DNA of 38,114 bases from Enterobacter genomosp. O (GTDB lineage Bacteria > Pseudomonadota > Gammaproteobacteria > Enterobacterales > Enterobacteriaceae). The translations under genes and the position numbers were made by a program. Below are positions 7,621 to 16,002 of the stretch, piece after piece; position 1 is the first letter of the stretch, and each line of letters opens with the position of its first letter. Below the pieces are notes generated by a model. The model did not search any database. It saw only the letters and a program-made list of their open reading frames with translations, and had not been told where the DNA came from. The stretch is from positions 1 through 38,114 of the forward strand of contig NZ_LECZ01000004.1 of assembly GCF_001022965.1 (NCBI RefSeq). Direction: 5' to 3'.

Positions 7621-8847
7621 TCAATGGAGTTCGTAAACATTATTGAAATAAGTATCACGCGGTACGATGATTGAAATCAATTCACCTTGATTAATATATG
7701 CCGTAGGTGGAATATTAATTGAGTTTTCAAGCGCGATACTTGCCATGTTACTGGCGGCATCTTCGGTATTATCAACTTTAATGCTGTTATTATTGTTATT
7801 ATCACTGATTTTGTTTGCTGCCGTTGCCAGCGCATCATCAATGAAGCTAAGCATAATTGCATTACCAAAACGCTGCCAGAAGTGCAAATCAACCCATGCC
7901 GGAATACCCGCCGCCCCAAGACCATCAACACCAAGAGCATCAATACGAACGCGAATACCTTTAGGTGTTTCGGCTGTTGTCCAGTTTACGAATACTCGCG
8001 CCTGACCTTGAACAAGGGCGTTCTGCTGTTCACCAAAGAATTTAGTACCCGCCTCAAGCAATAATGTATTTCCATCGTTTGAGTAGATGTTTTTGGTTAA
8101 CTGGCAGATTGGCAACCCCTGATAAGTGGTAACGATCTTTGTTTTCAGCACACAGGGTAAGACTGTACCCATGCCTAACAGCAAACTACGGTCTTTCAGA
8201 ATGGAAGCCTGACCATTGGCGTAAGTACCACCTTCCAGCGCCTTATTTAAGCCCCCTCCCGCGCTTTGTGAGGCCGCACCACCATTAGCAGTATCTTTGC
8301 CCTCGCTACCTGCGTAAACCAAGCCTTTACCCTGTAGCTTTCGTTCCTGCGGCGTTGGCGGGGCATCGTTATTACCACCGTTCCCGCCAGCTCGTGAAGT
8401 GTTGTTGTTTGCGCTGCCGTTACCTAATTTACCCTGGGCTTGTAATTGAGCCATTAGCGCATCTTGTTTAGCTTTTTCTTCTGCTAGGCGTTTTGCTTCT
8501 GCTGCTTTACGTTCTTCTTCTGCGGCTTTTTCTTCTGCCGCTTTACGCTCAGCAATGGTATTCATCAGCTTATCCACGCCCCTATTCCCAGTATCGCTAC
8601 CAACACTTTTTTCAAGTGTCGGATCAACCGGCTTACCCGCTTCTTCTGTATCAACTTTATGGAAAGCTCTCCAGACAAAGGCACCTGCCACCGCGAGGAT
8701 TAGAACAATAGCCCCCCCAAATATGAGAATGTCTTTCAGATAACCTTTTGAGGCTTTCTTACCGCGCTGGCCTTGTAAGTCTACCGTTGCGCGATCATCA
8801 TCAATAGAAGGGATAGCACCGATTTCATCTTTCTGATTATCATTCAT
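7621..8847 (-). CDS. virB10: VirB10/TrbI core-complex protein
   Basis: 408 aa. A short cytoplasmic N-terminus is followed by one membrane segment (about 39-62, DILIFGGAIVLILAVAGAFVW). A long charged, Ala/Lys/Glu-rich region (about 100-140) and a Gly/Asn linker lead to the conserved C-terminal TrbI domain (from about 205: ILKDRSLLLGMGTVLPCVLKTKI, LLEAGTKFFGEQQ, GIPAWVDLHFWQRFGNA). VirB10 spans both membranes and joins the ATPases to the outer-membrane pore. The ATG overlaps the end of virB9 by 8 bases, indicating coupled translation. Confidence 0.96.
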   Translation of the reverse strand: MNDNQKDEIGAIPSIDDDRATVDLQGQRGKKASKGYLKDILIFGGAIVLILAVAGAFVWRAFHKVDTEEAGKPVDPTLEKSVGSDTGNRGVDKLMNTIAERKAAEEKAAEEERKAAEAKRLAEEKAKQDALMAQLQAQGKLGNGSANNNTSRAGGNGGNNDAPPTPQERKLQGKGLVYAGSEGKDTANGGAASQSAGGGLNKALEGGTYANGQASILKDRSLLLGMGTVLPCVLKTKIVTTYQGLPICQLTKNIYSNDGNTLLLEAGTKFFGEQQNALVQGQARVFVNWTTAETPKGIRVRIDALGVDGLGAAGIPAWVDLHFWQRFGNAIMLSFIDDALATAANKISDNNNNNSIKVDNTEDAASNMASIALENSINIPPTAYINQGELISIIVPRDTYFNNVYELH

Positions 8848-9628
8848 CAGATTTAATCTCCCTAGTCATGCCATTGGTAGTACCACTACGATTAGACGGC
8901 ATTGCCTTAATCGTATCTGACCGAACCGCTACAACTTTCTTACCGAGACGAATTACAAACTCAGGGTTAGTTTCCTGTACAACAATAATATTATTATTCT
9001 CGCTATCAGGATTCCCATTCACTAGCATTTCTTCACCATCGCCAGCAACACGGTAAATCATTGGAAGATCGCTTGAAGGATTAAATTTAAAGCATGTAAA
9101 GCGCCCATCATCCCATACTTCATACGGTGCGAAAGACTCTTTACCCTGCAACTGATAATTCCAGTTCGCATTGTAAGCGCCATTAGACTGACAAGGCGGC
9201 CTTTTAAATACTGTCGCGTTTGCTGCACTGTATTTTTTAGGATATTTAAATCTAACCATCCATGAAGGATTACCCTTTACAGACTGTAAAAAGAAAACAT
9301 AAGTTCGCTTATTTGATACTAACGTAACATTCGTATCAGGTTGTTCAGCGATTGGCCTGATAAAAATATTATTCCCTCGTACAGAAACATCCCAAGCATC
9401 AGGATCACCAAACCCCATCCCTGCCTGATCATCAGTTATAAATTCACCATCCTGTAACTTAATGAGTGTTGATGTTCCGGCTTTAACCCTAACGAGAACA
9501 GCATCATCAGGATTATAAGTAGCTTCCTGAATGCGAGCGTCATAGCTCGTCGGCTGCGGCACATTCAAGGCGTTCGCAACGCCTGGTAAAGTTGCCGCTA
9601 TGCACCCAGCTAACAGAATCTTTTTCAT
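8840..9628 (-). CDS. virB9: VirB9/TrbG outer-membrane core protein
   Basis: 262 aa. Signal peptide MKKILLAGCIAATLPGVANA, then the N-terminal VirB9 domain and a C-terminal part with FAPYEVWDDGRFTCFKF and MIYRVAGDGEEMLVN, typical of family members that pair with the VirB7 lipoprotein and VirB10. It lies between virB8 and virB10 in the usual order. The ATG follows a run of eight G (9632-9639), one of the long G-tract ribosome-binding sites of this plasmid. Confidence 0.95.
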   Translation of the reverse strand: MKKILLAGCIAATLPGVANALNVPQPTSYDARIQEATYNPDDAVLVRVKAGTSTLIKLQDGEFITDDQAGMGFGDPDAWDVSVRGNNIFIRPIAEQPDTNVTLVSNKRTYVFFLQSVKGNPSWMVRFKYPKKYSAANATVFKRPPCQSNGAYNANWNYQLQGKESFAPYEVWDDGRFTCFKFNPSSDLPMIYRVAGDGEEMLVNGNPDSENNNIIVVQETNPEFVIRLGKKVVAVRSDTIKAMPSNRSGTTNGMTREIKSDE

Positions 9629-9649
9629 TAACCCCCCCCTCGCCTTTCT

Positions 9650-10441
9650 TTATTTTTGTGATTCTTGATCGACACGATAACTAGTCACATTAAAACCAAG
9701 TGGATTATTAATATAATCATCATCGGTTCTTAATTTATGCTCATAGTCAAAAGTAATCGTGGCTTGCCAGTGCGTAATCGGATAGCCAGGAATCGGCTTA
9801 CCAGCCCCATCAGTAACCGCTTTATAAAATCGCACGGTTCCAACGCCTTTGTTGCTGTCTACAATCGGCTTAGAAGTAATACCGACTTTCATTACTTTAT
9901 CTTTAGCCAACAAAACAAGCGGTGAGTTAGGGCTTTCAACTATGAAGCGCCTCATTGACTCATAAACGCTAGGTGTAGAACGTAGTTTAACCTGGTCAAG
10001 ACTGTTTTGAATTGAGTTCCAGTCATAAGACTCACGCTCTACAACAAAGTTAGCGAGGTTTGAAGCATCAATCAGGCTTTGATAAGTAAGTTTGATTTTA
10101 TCGTCGCCTACTGCTGAAACGATATTTACCTGACCTGTAACCTGATCTACTTCTGCGATATATGGTTTAACCTCTTTCAAAGGTGTTAGAAAAGCAAGAG
10201 CAACAGCCATTGCACCCGCCGCAACGACACCGATTCCACCAAAGCCAAAACCAATCCACATCATACGTCGCTGTTCTGAAACTCTATCGCGCTGAAACCC
10301 TGCAATAGCGCTTAAATGTACGCTTTTATCAGCGTCTAGTTGCTTTCTTTCTGGAGCGGTTAGTTCGGCCATTTTTTTATTTTTATCGTAAATTTCGGCG
10401 CGTTCTTGTTCGTTGAGCTTTTTTGGATTGCGTTTAAACAT
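9650..10441 (-). CDS. virB8: VirB8 inner-membrane assembly protein
   Basis: 263 aa. A cytoplasmic N-terminus of about 58 charged residues is followed by one membrane segment (about 62-86, WIGFGFGGIGVVAAGAMAVAL) and a periplasmic domain with KEVKPYIAEVDQVTGQVN, YDWNS and GVGTVRF, as in VirB8/TraE-like proteins. It is a dimeric scaffold contacting VirB10 and other subunits. Its ATG comes one base after the virB7 stop codon, and its ribosome-binding site (GAGAGGGGGAAA) is inside the virB7 coding end, so the two are coupled. Confidence 0.95.
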   Translation of the reverse strand: MFKRNPKKLNEQERAEIYDKNKKMAELTAPERKQLDADKSVHLSAIAGFQRDRVSEQRRMMWIGFGFGGIGVVAAGAMAVALAFLTPLKEVKPYIAEVDQVTGQVNIVSAVGDDKIKLTYQSLIDASNLANFVVERESYDWNSIQNSLDQVKLRSTPSVYESMRRFIVESPNSPLVLLAKDKVMKVGITSKPIVDSNKGVGTVRFYKAVTDGAGKPIPGYPITHWQATITFDYEHKLRTDDDYINNPLGFNVTSYRVDQESQK

Positions 10442-10442
10442 T

Positions 10443-10616
10443 TTATTTCCCCCTCTCTTGCTCAGCTTTTATTTTTTTTAACTGCGCTTGTGCGGCTGGA
10501 ACGTGGGTATTCATTTGCACCCACTTACCCTTTGGTTTTGTTGGTTGAGGTGGATTAACTGAACACGCTGATAGAGTCATAAAACCCACAACTATCAAAA
10601 CTAGCTTCAATGGCAT
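10443..10616 (-). CDS. virB7: VirB7-like lipoprotein
   Basis: 57 aa. It reads MPLKLVLIVVGFMTLSACS then a Pro/Lys-rich tail. The lipobox LSAC predicts cleavage before Cys18 and lipid attachment, and the protein is very short, as expected for VirB7, which anchors VirB9 at the outer membrane. It is placed between virB5 and virB8; virB6, usual at this spot, is elsewhere (18932-19984). The ATG has CTAAGGGGGTATT upstream. VirB7 proteins are poorly conserved, so the call rests on lipobox, size and position. Confidence 0.85.
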   Translation of the reverse strand: MPLKLVLIVVGFMTLSACSVNPPQPTKPKGKWVQMNTHVPAAQAQLKKIKAEQERGK

Positions 10617-10630
10617 AATACCCCCTTAGT

Positions 10631-10665
10631 AACAAGCCCTTTCGGGCTTGTTATATTTAGTATAA
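10631..10665. promoter_or_regulatory. Hairpin plus AT palindrome between virB5 and virB7
   Basis: AACAAGCCC/GGGCTTGTT (10631-10652) is a 9-bp stem with a 4-base loop without a T run on the transcribed (minus) strand. It overlaps a near copy of the AT palindrome, TTATATTTAGTATAA (10651-10665). The pair lies directly after the virB5 stop, at the point where virB6 is missing from the operon. It may be an RNA-processing or attenuation point. Confidence 0.55.
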
Positions 10666-11340
10666 TTATTTATCAACGCTAAATTCTTCTTTAAACTCAG
10701 CGCGGCGTGATGCTTGAGCAATTTTAAAGTTTGCATCAAAGTTAGCTTTCGCTAAGTCAAGCTTAGTTTTCTCATTGAGAAGATTATTTGACTCAGTGTT
10801 AATTGCGTTTTGATAATCCGCTTTTTCTTGCGGAGTAGCGGCTTGCTCAAGCTTTTTGGAAAGATTGGAAATATGATCACTGCGTTTAACAGCCGTATTA
10901 TACGCAGTTTGCATATTATTTAATTCAGTCAACATACTATCATATGCTTTCTGAACTTCGGAATCAGAAGAAGTGAGTTTGTACTTCTCCCTCAACTCAC
11001 CAATATTATCCGCAGCATCTAATAAAGAATCAGCCGTTCGTTTATTTGGAAGATAGCTACTTAATGTTGGGTCGTCCAATAAGTCGTTTACATCAAAGTT
11101 AGTCACCCCTTCATATAGGCGCTTACCTTCCGCTATCGTCTGGTCATGCAAGCTTTTAGCTTGCTTATACTGCTCGACAAGCTGATCATACTGCTGTTTC
11201 GCTGCCTGTAATTGTTGAAGCATATTAGTTGCACTTGCCGCATCAAATACAGGAATACCCGTAGCAAATGTTGGCGGTGAAACCAGTATGCTATTCACTG
11301 TTAAGGCACTTAACAGCATAAAGGATTTTTTATTCAGCAT
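10666..11340 (-). CDS. virB5: VirB5 pilus-tip protein
   Basis: 224 aa from the chosen ATG. Signal peptide MLNKKSFMLLSALTVNSILV...PTFA, then GIPVFDAASATNMLQQLQAAKQQYDQLVEQYKQAK, the typical N-terminal region of VirB5/TrbJ-like proteins, and a largely helical body. VirB5 is a minor pilus component, probably adhesive. The reading frame is open far upstream into virB4, but only the start near 11340 gives a signal peptide; an ATG at 11346 (MRMLNKK) is equally possible. It overlaps the end of virB4 by about 11 bases. Confidence 0.9.
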   Translation of the reverse strand: MLNKKSFMLLSALTVNSILVSPPTFATGIPVFDAASATNMLQQLQAAKQQYDQLVEQYKQAKSLHDQTIAEGKRLYEGVTNFDVNDLLDDPTLSSYLPNKRTADSLLDAADNIGELREKYKLTSSDSEVQKAYDSMLTELNNMQTAYNTAVKRSDHISNLSKKLEQAATPQEKADYQNAINTESNNLLNEKTKLDLAKANFDANFKIAQASRRAEFKEEFSVDK

Positions 11341-13855
11341 CCTCATACTCAGTATCCTCATATTCAATACCTTCTTCTTCATCATCATGCTCAGCCTTAC
11401 GTAACTTATGGTTACGTGCATTTTCTTGAATAAAGATTGGTATCCAGTCATTAGGATCGTTGGAACCAATCCGCTTGATGATTTCCTCAGCAGCTTGTAC
11501 GCCATATTTATCGCCAGATAAAACAGGCAGGAATTCATCAAATCCATGTAAATCCATAGTACCAAAAACGCTCGTATTGGATTTCTTAATTAGGAAGGTA
11601 CGGCTTGTTTTCGCAAGAGATTTAAGCTTTCTGAATTCCTTTCGTGTTATCCCGATTTCCTTGTAATGCTGCCATTTCGCATTAGGGTTAGGTAACAGTA
11701 CGCGAATTGTCGTTTGCTCATTGATCTCATTGAATATAGCGCAGTTAATAGCATCTACTGGCTGTTGAGAGATAAGCCAGCACATTTCATAATCCATACG
11801 CCCCGCTTTGAGCGATTGTTTTAACTGCTCTTGAGTAAGCGGGAAGTTAGCTGGCATCCAGAATTCTTCACAAGAAAATATTGTCCAGCGGCCTTTCTTG
11901 CGCGGGTTTATCTTCATTAAATCTTTATAAAAGAATAAAACCGCTAAAAGAATTTCAGCCGCAGGGTGAGGTTTACCATTAGGCTGTTTTTTCAGGATTA
12001 CTGTACTGTCGAACGCCACTCTATCAAACAGCAATGGATCAAACTTATTTTCAGGACTATCAACCGCCCAGGCATAACGCCCCATCCTCCCGCCGTTCGC
12101 GTAGGCGGAAAACTCCATAAGGCGATTACGTAAAGGCGATGCAGCAATCATTTCAAGCACGTTACTAAACCGCCGTCCTTCTCGTGGCAACTCCATTACC
12201 GCATCTACAGCCCTGACGATTTTAGCGCTGTCACCATCATCAAGCCCTCCCTCACTATTTGCGCCTATACGTTCTACCCAGGAGTAGCAGAACTGGCGTA
12301 TACGCTCCTTAATTTGTTCGGCAAAGGCTTGATCAACTATACCGTTATCATCCGTTGCCATTTTTATTTCATCTAACTGGAAAGGGTTCAGGCCAGTAAA
12401 CTCACCTTCCCTCAGAACGAAGTATTGCGCACCCAACATCATCATGGGTAATCGCATCGACTGCTTAAAGTCAATGCCGAATAACATCGGATTAAAGCGC
12501 TCAACGAAGGATGTTAAAGACGCCTGCAATGTTGTTTTACCTGTACCTGTTTGACCTAAAAAGATACCGTGCCCTGATTCTGGCTCACCTACTACATCTT
12601 TAGCAGGATCACTATCAGTCGTTGAAAGGTAATGAATCCCGCCCTGTAACGTTTCTACAGGCATCATTGCCGTTCCATCCCCCATAGGGTTGCCAGTACG
12701 CTTACCTACCGAGAAATTATGTAGAGAGAACTGGTCAGCCAGGGTAGAAGTAGAACGAACGGTATTGAGCGGTCTTTTCTTAGCATCAGGAAGTGAACTT
12801 ATAAAAACATCTTCTTGTTCATCCGTGGCACGAAGCAGCACATATCCCGCAGCGCTAAAGCCTGATTCAACAAGAATTGCATTATCATAAGCCTCTTTAG
12901 CGGTTTTACCATAAACCGAAACAACACCATGATAATCACCAAGAAACACTTCACCGTTTTGAACAAGGTTTTTAATTGAGTTGAGCGCTGTACCTTCTTC
13001 ATCAATTGCGGCATTTGTGGAATTGATTTTATTCGCTTGCCCGTCAATGATCGATATAGCTGTTAACTGACGAGTATAAATATAAGATTGGGCAAATGTT
13101 AATTCGCAAGGAATTGATAGAATAAAATCAAGCGCACCAGGCTTAATCTTTGCAGGGAATGAACGAAGGGTATAAGAAACACAATATTTATCTTGAGCAT
13201 CATTTGCATTACGGATAAGGCTTATATCGTAACCAAAAATGCGCTCACTATTCCCAACTACTTTGTAGATAGGATCTTCTACAAGTGGTACTTTAAAATC
13301 ATGATGGTTAATGAGCCATGAAAGGAAATTCGCAGACTCATTCATATACCCATCGTTTTGCAGTACCGATAACCCAAATGGGCCACAAATTTTTTCCGAC
13401 ATTTTAATGACGGAATCAAGTTTTTTTATGCCATCGTCAATTGAAGATTGACCGTAATTATAAATCAGCGTGATGTAGTATACAGATTCATAGTACCTGC
13501 CACCTGTATTAAACCGCTCCATGTATTTATCAACAAACTTCTGAATAAAAACATTGTTCGATTTATAAACATCATTAACAAGGATTTCACGCTTGTCTAT
13601 GTAAGTCCATAAACCAAGCTGACCAGCCATATCTTTACCAATACTGACCAGGTATGTTCTAAACAAATTATAGTTACTATAAAGTTCAGAATCATCAGCC
13701 AGCTCATATGGATAACCCGCTATTTTAACCGTAGCCATTAGCTTGTTATCCCCAATCATTGAGATTGAGTCAGTCACAGGATAACGATAGTGGGGAATTT
13801 TTCCTTCAAGAGCTTTCTTGTTAATGCTTCGCGCGTTTGATTTGTTCGTAGACAT
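11330..13855 (-). CDS. virB4: VirB4 secretion ATPase
   Basis: 841 aa. The N-terminal VirB4/CagE domain is followed by a C-terminal ATPase with Walker A GQTGTGKTT (about 434-442), the DFKQSMR strand, and Walker B IFSCEEFW near 665. It ends in an acidic tail (EDTEYEDAE). VirB4 is the largest T4SS ATPase and is needed for pilus assembly. Start choice: ATG 13855, since ATGGGGGGAATG lies immediately upstream; an ATG 3 bases earlier has too little spacing. It overlaps virB3 by 35 bases. virB3 and virB4 are separate here, not fused. Confidence 0.96.
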   Translation of the reverse strand: MSTNKSNARSINKKALEGKIPHYRYPVTDSISMIGDNKLMATVKIAGYPYELADDSELYSNYNLFRTYLVSIGKDMAGQLGLWTYIDKREILVNDVYKSNNVFIQKFVDKYMERFNTGGRYYESVYYITLIYNYGQSSIDDGIKKLDSVIKMSEKICGPFGLSVLQNDGYMNESANFLSWLINHHDFKVPLVEDPIYKVVGNSERIFGYDISLIRNANDAQDKYCVSYTLRSFPAKIKPGALDFILSIPCELTFAQSYIYTRQLTAISIIDGQANKINSTNAAIDEEGTALNSIKNLVQNGEVFLGDYHGVVSVYGKTAKEAYDNAILVESGFSAAGYVLLRATDEQEDVFISSLPDAKKRPLNTVRSTSTLADQFSLHNFSVGKRTGNPMGDGTAMMPVETLQGGIHYLSTTDSDPAKDVVGEPESGHGIFLGQTGTGKTTLQASLTSFVERFNPMLFGIDFKQSMRLPMMMLGAQYFVLREGEFTGLNPFQLDEIKMATDDNGIVDQAFAEQIKERIRQFCYSWVERIGANSEGGLDDGDSAKIVRAVDAVMELPREGRRFSNVLEMIAASPLRNRLMEFSAYANGGRMGRYAWAVDSPENKFDPLLFDRVAFDSTVILKKQPNGKPHPAAEILLAVLFFYKDLMKINPRKKGRWTIFSCEEFWMPANFPLTQEQLKQSLKAGRMDYEMCWLISQQPVDAINCAIFNEINEQTTIRVLLPNPNAKWQHYKEIGITRKEFRKLKSLAKTSRTFLIKKSNTSVFGTMDLHGFDEFLPVLSGDKYGVQAAEEIIKRIGSNDPNDWIPIFIQENARNHKLRKAEHDDEEEGIEYEDTEYEDAE

Positions 13856-14219
13856 CATTCCCCCCATTTTCATCACCTAGTGACGGGGATAACTTATAAA
13901 GTCCACCGCCATTAAGAATCCTACGGAACTTCCCAGCTACTTTAAGCTGAAAAACTCTTAAAGCATCGAGGCTATTGATACAAATAAACTTAATGATGAA
14001 GAAAGCTAAAATCGTTGGAAGCGCAAACAACACGCCCAAAAGACTGTTTGTTGCAATAAAACCTATTACAGCAAGCAGCATTGATGAACCAAGTAAAGAA
14101 ACACCCCATACAAGAGGAACGCCCCCCATATTAGGAATCATATTCAATACATTAAGCGTTAGATGTTGGGTATTAATCGTTTCTTCTTCTTCAAGTTCTA
14201 CATCATCATCTTCGGCCAT
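13821..14219 (-). CDS. virB3: VirB3 inner-membrane protein
   Basis: 132 aa. A strongly acidic N-terminus (MAEDDDVELEEEE) precedes the VirB3-like core: MGGVPLVWGVSLLGSSMLLAVIGFIATN and LLGVLFALPTILAFFIIKFI, two membrane segments, then a C-terminal LYKLSPSLG motif. VirB3 accompanies VirB4 in pilus assembly. The acidic extension makes it longer than a typical VirB3 (about 100 aa). TAGGGGGTTATT precedes the ATG, and the 3' end overlaps virB4. Confidence 0.9.
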   Translation of the reverse strand: MAEDDDVELEEEETINTQHLTLNVLNMIPNMGGVPLVWGVSLLGSSMLLAVIGFIATNSLLGVLFALPTILAFFIIKFICINSLDALRVFQLKVAGKFRRILNGGGLYKLSPSLGDENGGNDVYEQIKRAKH

Positions 14220-14242
14220 AATAACCCCCTAGTTATTTGATT

Positions 14243-14260
14243 AGGCCGCTTGCGCGGCCT
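14243..14260. promoter_or_regulatory. Hairpin after the pilin gene
   Basis: AGGCCGC/GCGGCCT, a 7-bp GC-rich stem with loop TTGC, lies between virB2 and virB3. It has no T run on the minus strand, so it is more likely to stabilise the upstream pilin message than to terminate it. That would raise VirB2 output over the later genes, as hairpins after pilin genes do elsewhere (inference). Confidence 0.5.
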
Positions 14261-14279
14261 TCGTCAGCATGTTTTTTTA

Positions 14280-14597
14280 TTAGTTGCCGCCGAGATCCCA
14301 GAACCAAACAGCAAGCGCTGGCAGACCCGCAACGACAGCACAAGTAACCATTGCCATAAACAAATCGTTCCAGCCAATTTTATTGATTTTAAGCATAAAG
14401 CCTTTAATCAAAAGATATACCGCCGCACCTGCACCAAGCAGAGAGTAAATGGCGGTCTGCGCGGTTGAGATCCCACCTTCCGCACCACTAATACCACCCG
14501 CAGCAAACGCGCTCATAGGTGTAGATGCCATGACACTAGCGAAGAAAGAAAAAGCCAGAACCTTTACCTTTAACAGAAAGTTTTTAGTTTTTTGCAT
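14280..14597 (-). CDS. virB2: VirB2 major pilin
   Basis: 105 aa. A long signal peptide (MQKTKNFLLKVKVLAFSFFASVMA...AFA) ends near residue 33, leaving a mature pilin of about 70 residues with two hydrophobic helices (TAIYSLLGAGAAVYLLIKGFML and LFMAMVTCAVVAGLPALAVWFW) separated by a short basic loop (KINKIGW), the normal VirB2 topology. The start at 14597 has AAAGGGGTATTTAAA upstream; in-frame codons further upstream would spoil the signal peptide. Confidence 0.93.
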   Translation of the reverse strand: MQKTKNFLLKVKVLAFSFFASVMASTPMSAFAAGGISGAEGGISTAQTAIYSLLGAGAAVYLLIKGFMLKINKIGWNDLFMAMVTCAVVAGLPALAVWFWDLGGN

Positions 14598-14610
14598 TTT
14601 AAATACCCCT

Positions 14611-15288
14611 TTATTTAGCGAAATCATTGAAAACATCCCAAGCAGCCCGCGCTGGTTTGTTCCCTTCTACATTAACTGCACTTTCAACCATTTCAGGCTG
14701 ATCCCCTTCGGGTTGCTGGTAAACAATGCCGCGCCGTAGATTATTGTTAACTGGCGTTAGGCTATCCCCTGCCCCCACTGGTTTCATAGCCGGAACAGAA
14801 TAGATTTTATTCACAGCGTTATTAGCCAGATCAATATAGCTTTTCCCGTTCTTCTCCTTTTTGAACCCCCTCGTAAAATTATTTGAATAGTAGCACGATG
14901 CCGCAGCCCTCAATGCTTGCTGTTCATCAGGATATTCCCCGCTATCAATCGCACGGTAATAACATTCCTCAAATATTTTTGAGGCCACCGTAACGTTCTT
15001 ACAAAAGTCAAAGGCCGTTTCATTAGTCAACCCATAACTTTTAAAGTTACCTACATAAATCTGTCCAAGACCGACAGAGTATTTATCACCTACTTTAGCA
15101 AGCTCATTAACAAAATGGACTGCTTCATTTTTGGATTTAAAGTAGTGCGAAGTGTTTTTAGTGACATTAGCCACAACGTAAGGATTGCCGTCTGACTCCA
15201 CTGAAATAATTGTTTGTAGTGTAGTCGGATCAACATTCCCACCGCATTGCATTAGCAGACTTGCTAATACAGGAGCAGCAAGAACCAT
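14611..15288 (-). CDS. virB1: VirB1 lytic transglycosylase
   Basis: 225 aa. A transglycosylase SLT fold is visible: PTTLQTIISVESDGNPYVVA contains the catalytic Glu in VES-GNP, YSVGLGQIYVGNFKSYGL matches the GLxQI.. motif, and AASCYYSNNF corresponds to the conserved YN-type motif. It opens the peptidoglycan for the channel. The N-terminus (MVLAAPVLASLLMQCGG) is only weakly signal-like, as in many VirB1 proteins. It is the first gene of the virB operon; AAAAGGGGGTATT precedes the ATG. Confidence 0.93.
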   Translation of the reverse strand: MVLAAPVLASLLMQCGGNVDPTTLQTIISVESDGNPYVVANVTKNTSHYFKSKNEAVHFVNELAKVGDKYSVGLGQIYVGNFKSYGLTNETAFDFCKNVTVASKIFEECYYRAIDSGEYPDEQQALRAAASCYYSNNFTRGFKKEKNGKSYIDLANNAVNKIYSVPAMKPVGAGDSLTPVNNNLRRGIVYQQPEGDQPEMVESAVNVEGNKPARAAWDVFNDFAK

Positions 15289-15307
15289 AATACCCCCTTT
15301 TCCACTT

Positions 15308-15338
15308 TTATATTAAATATAAAGCGTGTATTTCGCAA
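15308..15338 (-). promoter_or_regulatory. Putative virB operon promoter with AT palindrome
   Basis: On the minus strand TTGCGA (15333-15338), 17 bp, TAATAT (15310-15315). The -10 hexamer lies inside the perfect palindrome TTATATTAAATATAA (15308-15322). A factor binding this palindrome would control the whole virB operon. The predicted leader is only about 15 bases, so an additional promoter further upstream is possible. Confidence 0.55.
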
Positions 15339-15381
15339 AAAACTACTATATCCATATTGTTAAAGAGCCTGTTAAGTAACT

Positions 15382-15792
15382 TCACTTAACTTTGAGAGCT
15401 AGTTTTTTCTTTGCCAGTGCTAACACTGGTAAGCTCTCAATGAACTGATCTAAGACCAGAATCAAAAGTTTCTTTTTATTTATCCCCGCCTTGCGGCTTA
15501 AGGTTGTTATCTTAAAGTTGAGGTAAGCATCTAACTGAATTGATACACCAACCGAACAATAACCCTCATAAACTACTTGAGGTTTCCAGTCTTTGTGAGG
15601 ATCAAACGTGGAAAAAAATTCATCATTACCGATGGATATATTAAATATCGCTTCGATTATGTTCTTCTTTCCAACATTCACCCCTTCACTTAAAGCGCTT
15701 AGGATTCGGTTCAACTTACCATCCAGATCGAGGCGTACTGCTACAGACTTGTAAGACTTCCCCCCTTTAGTGTCCTCATAAAAATGCAACAT
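15382..15792 (-). CDS. Putative tandem ribbon-helix-helix DNA-binding protein
   Basis: 136 aa; family not recognised by name. Two segments look like ribbon-helix-helix units: SVAVRLDLDGKLNRILSALS then VGKKNIIEAIFNISI (about 14-52), and VSIQLDAYLNFKITTLSRKA then INKKKLLILVLDQFIES (about 80-118). Each has a short strand, a helix, a Gly-containing turn and a second helix. Such a protein could bind a palindrome as a pseudo-dimer, making it a candidate regulator of the nearby virB promoter or other operators. Start 15792 is chosen for AAGGGGTGTTA just upstream. A hairpin (15804-15823) covers the approach to this site. Confidence 0.65.
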   Translation of the reverse strand: MLHFYEDTKGGKSYKSVAVRLDLDGKLNRILSALSEGVNVGKKNIIEAIFNISIGNDEFFSTFDPHKDWKPQVVYEGYCSVGVSIQLDAYLNFKITTLSRKAGINKKKLLILVLDQFIESLPVLALAKKKLALKVK

Positions 15793-15803
15793 TAACACCC
15801 CTT

Positions 15804-15879
15804 AGAGATTGGGATTCCCCAATCACAAGAAGGATTATAGCGCTTTAAACGTACGCAGGAAATAGTTATTTTAACTATT
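15804..15879. promoter_or_regulatory. Leader hairpin and operator-like palindrome
   Basis: GATTGGG/CCCAATC forms a 7-bp hairpin immediately before the ribosome-binding site of the ribbon-helix-helix-like gene. Further upstream, AATAGTTA-TTT-TAACTATT (15861-15879) is a perfect 8+8 inverted repeat extended by GGA/CC. The latter is placed where an autoregulatory operator would be. I see no other feature in 15880-16002. Confidence 0.45.
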
Positions 15880-16002
15880 CCTATAACTAATACTTCTATT
15901 AACACTTTCGTAACAAGCCAATATGATATAAAAAGCAAAATCCATATGCTGATCAATCCCTTACACTGTATTAATTAAGTTAAGCATTACTACACTTTTA
16001 GT

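Noticed and set aside
5444..8064. Several 60-140 codon frames on the plus strand opposite virD4, virB11 and virB10
   Set aside because: They lie entirely antisense to well-supported genes, have unnatural composition (for example Leu/Ser or Cys/Phe-rich runs) and lack ribosome-binding sites.
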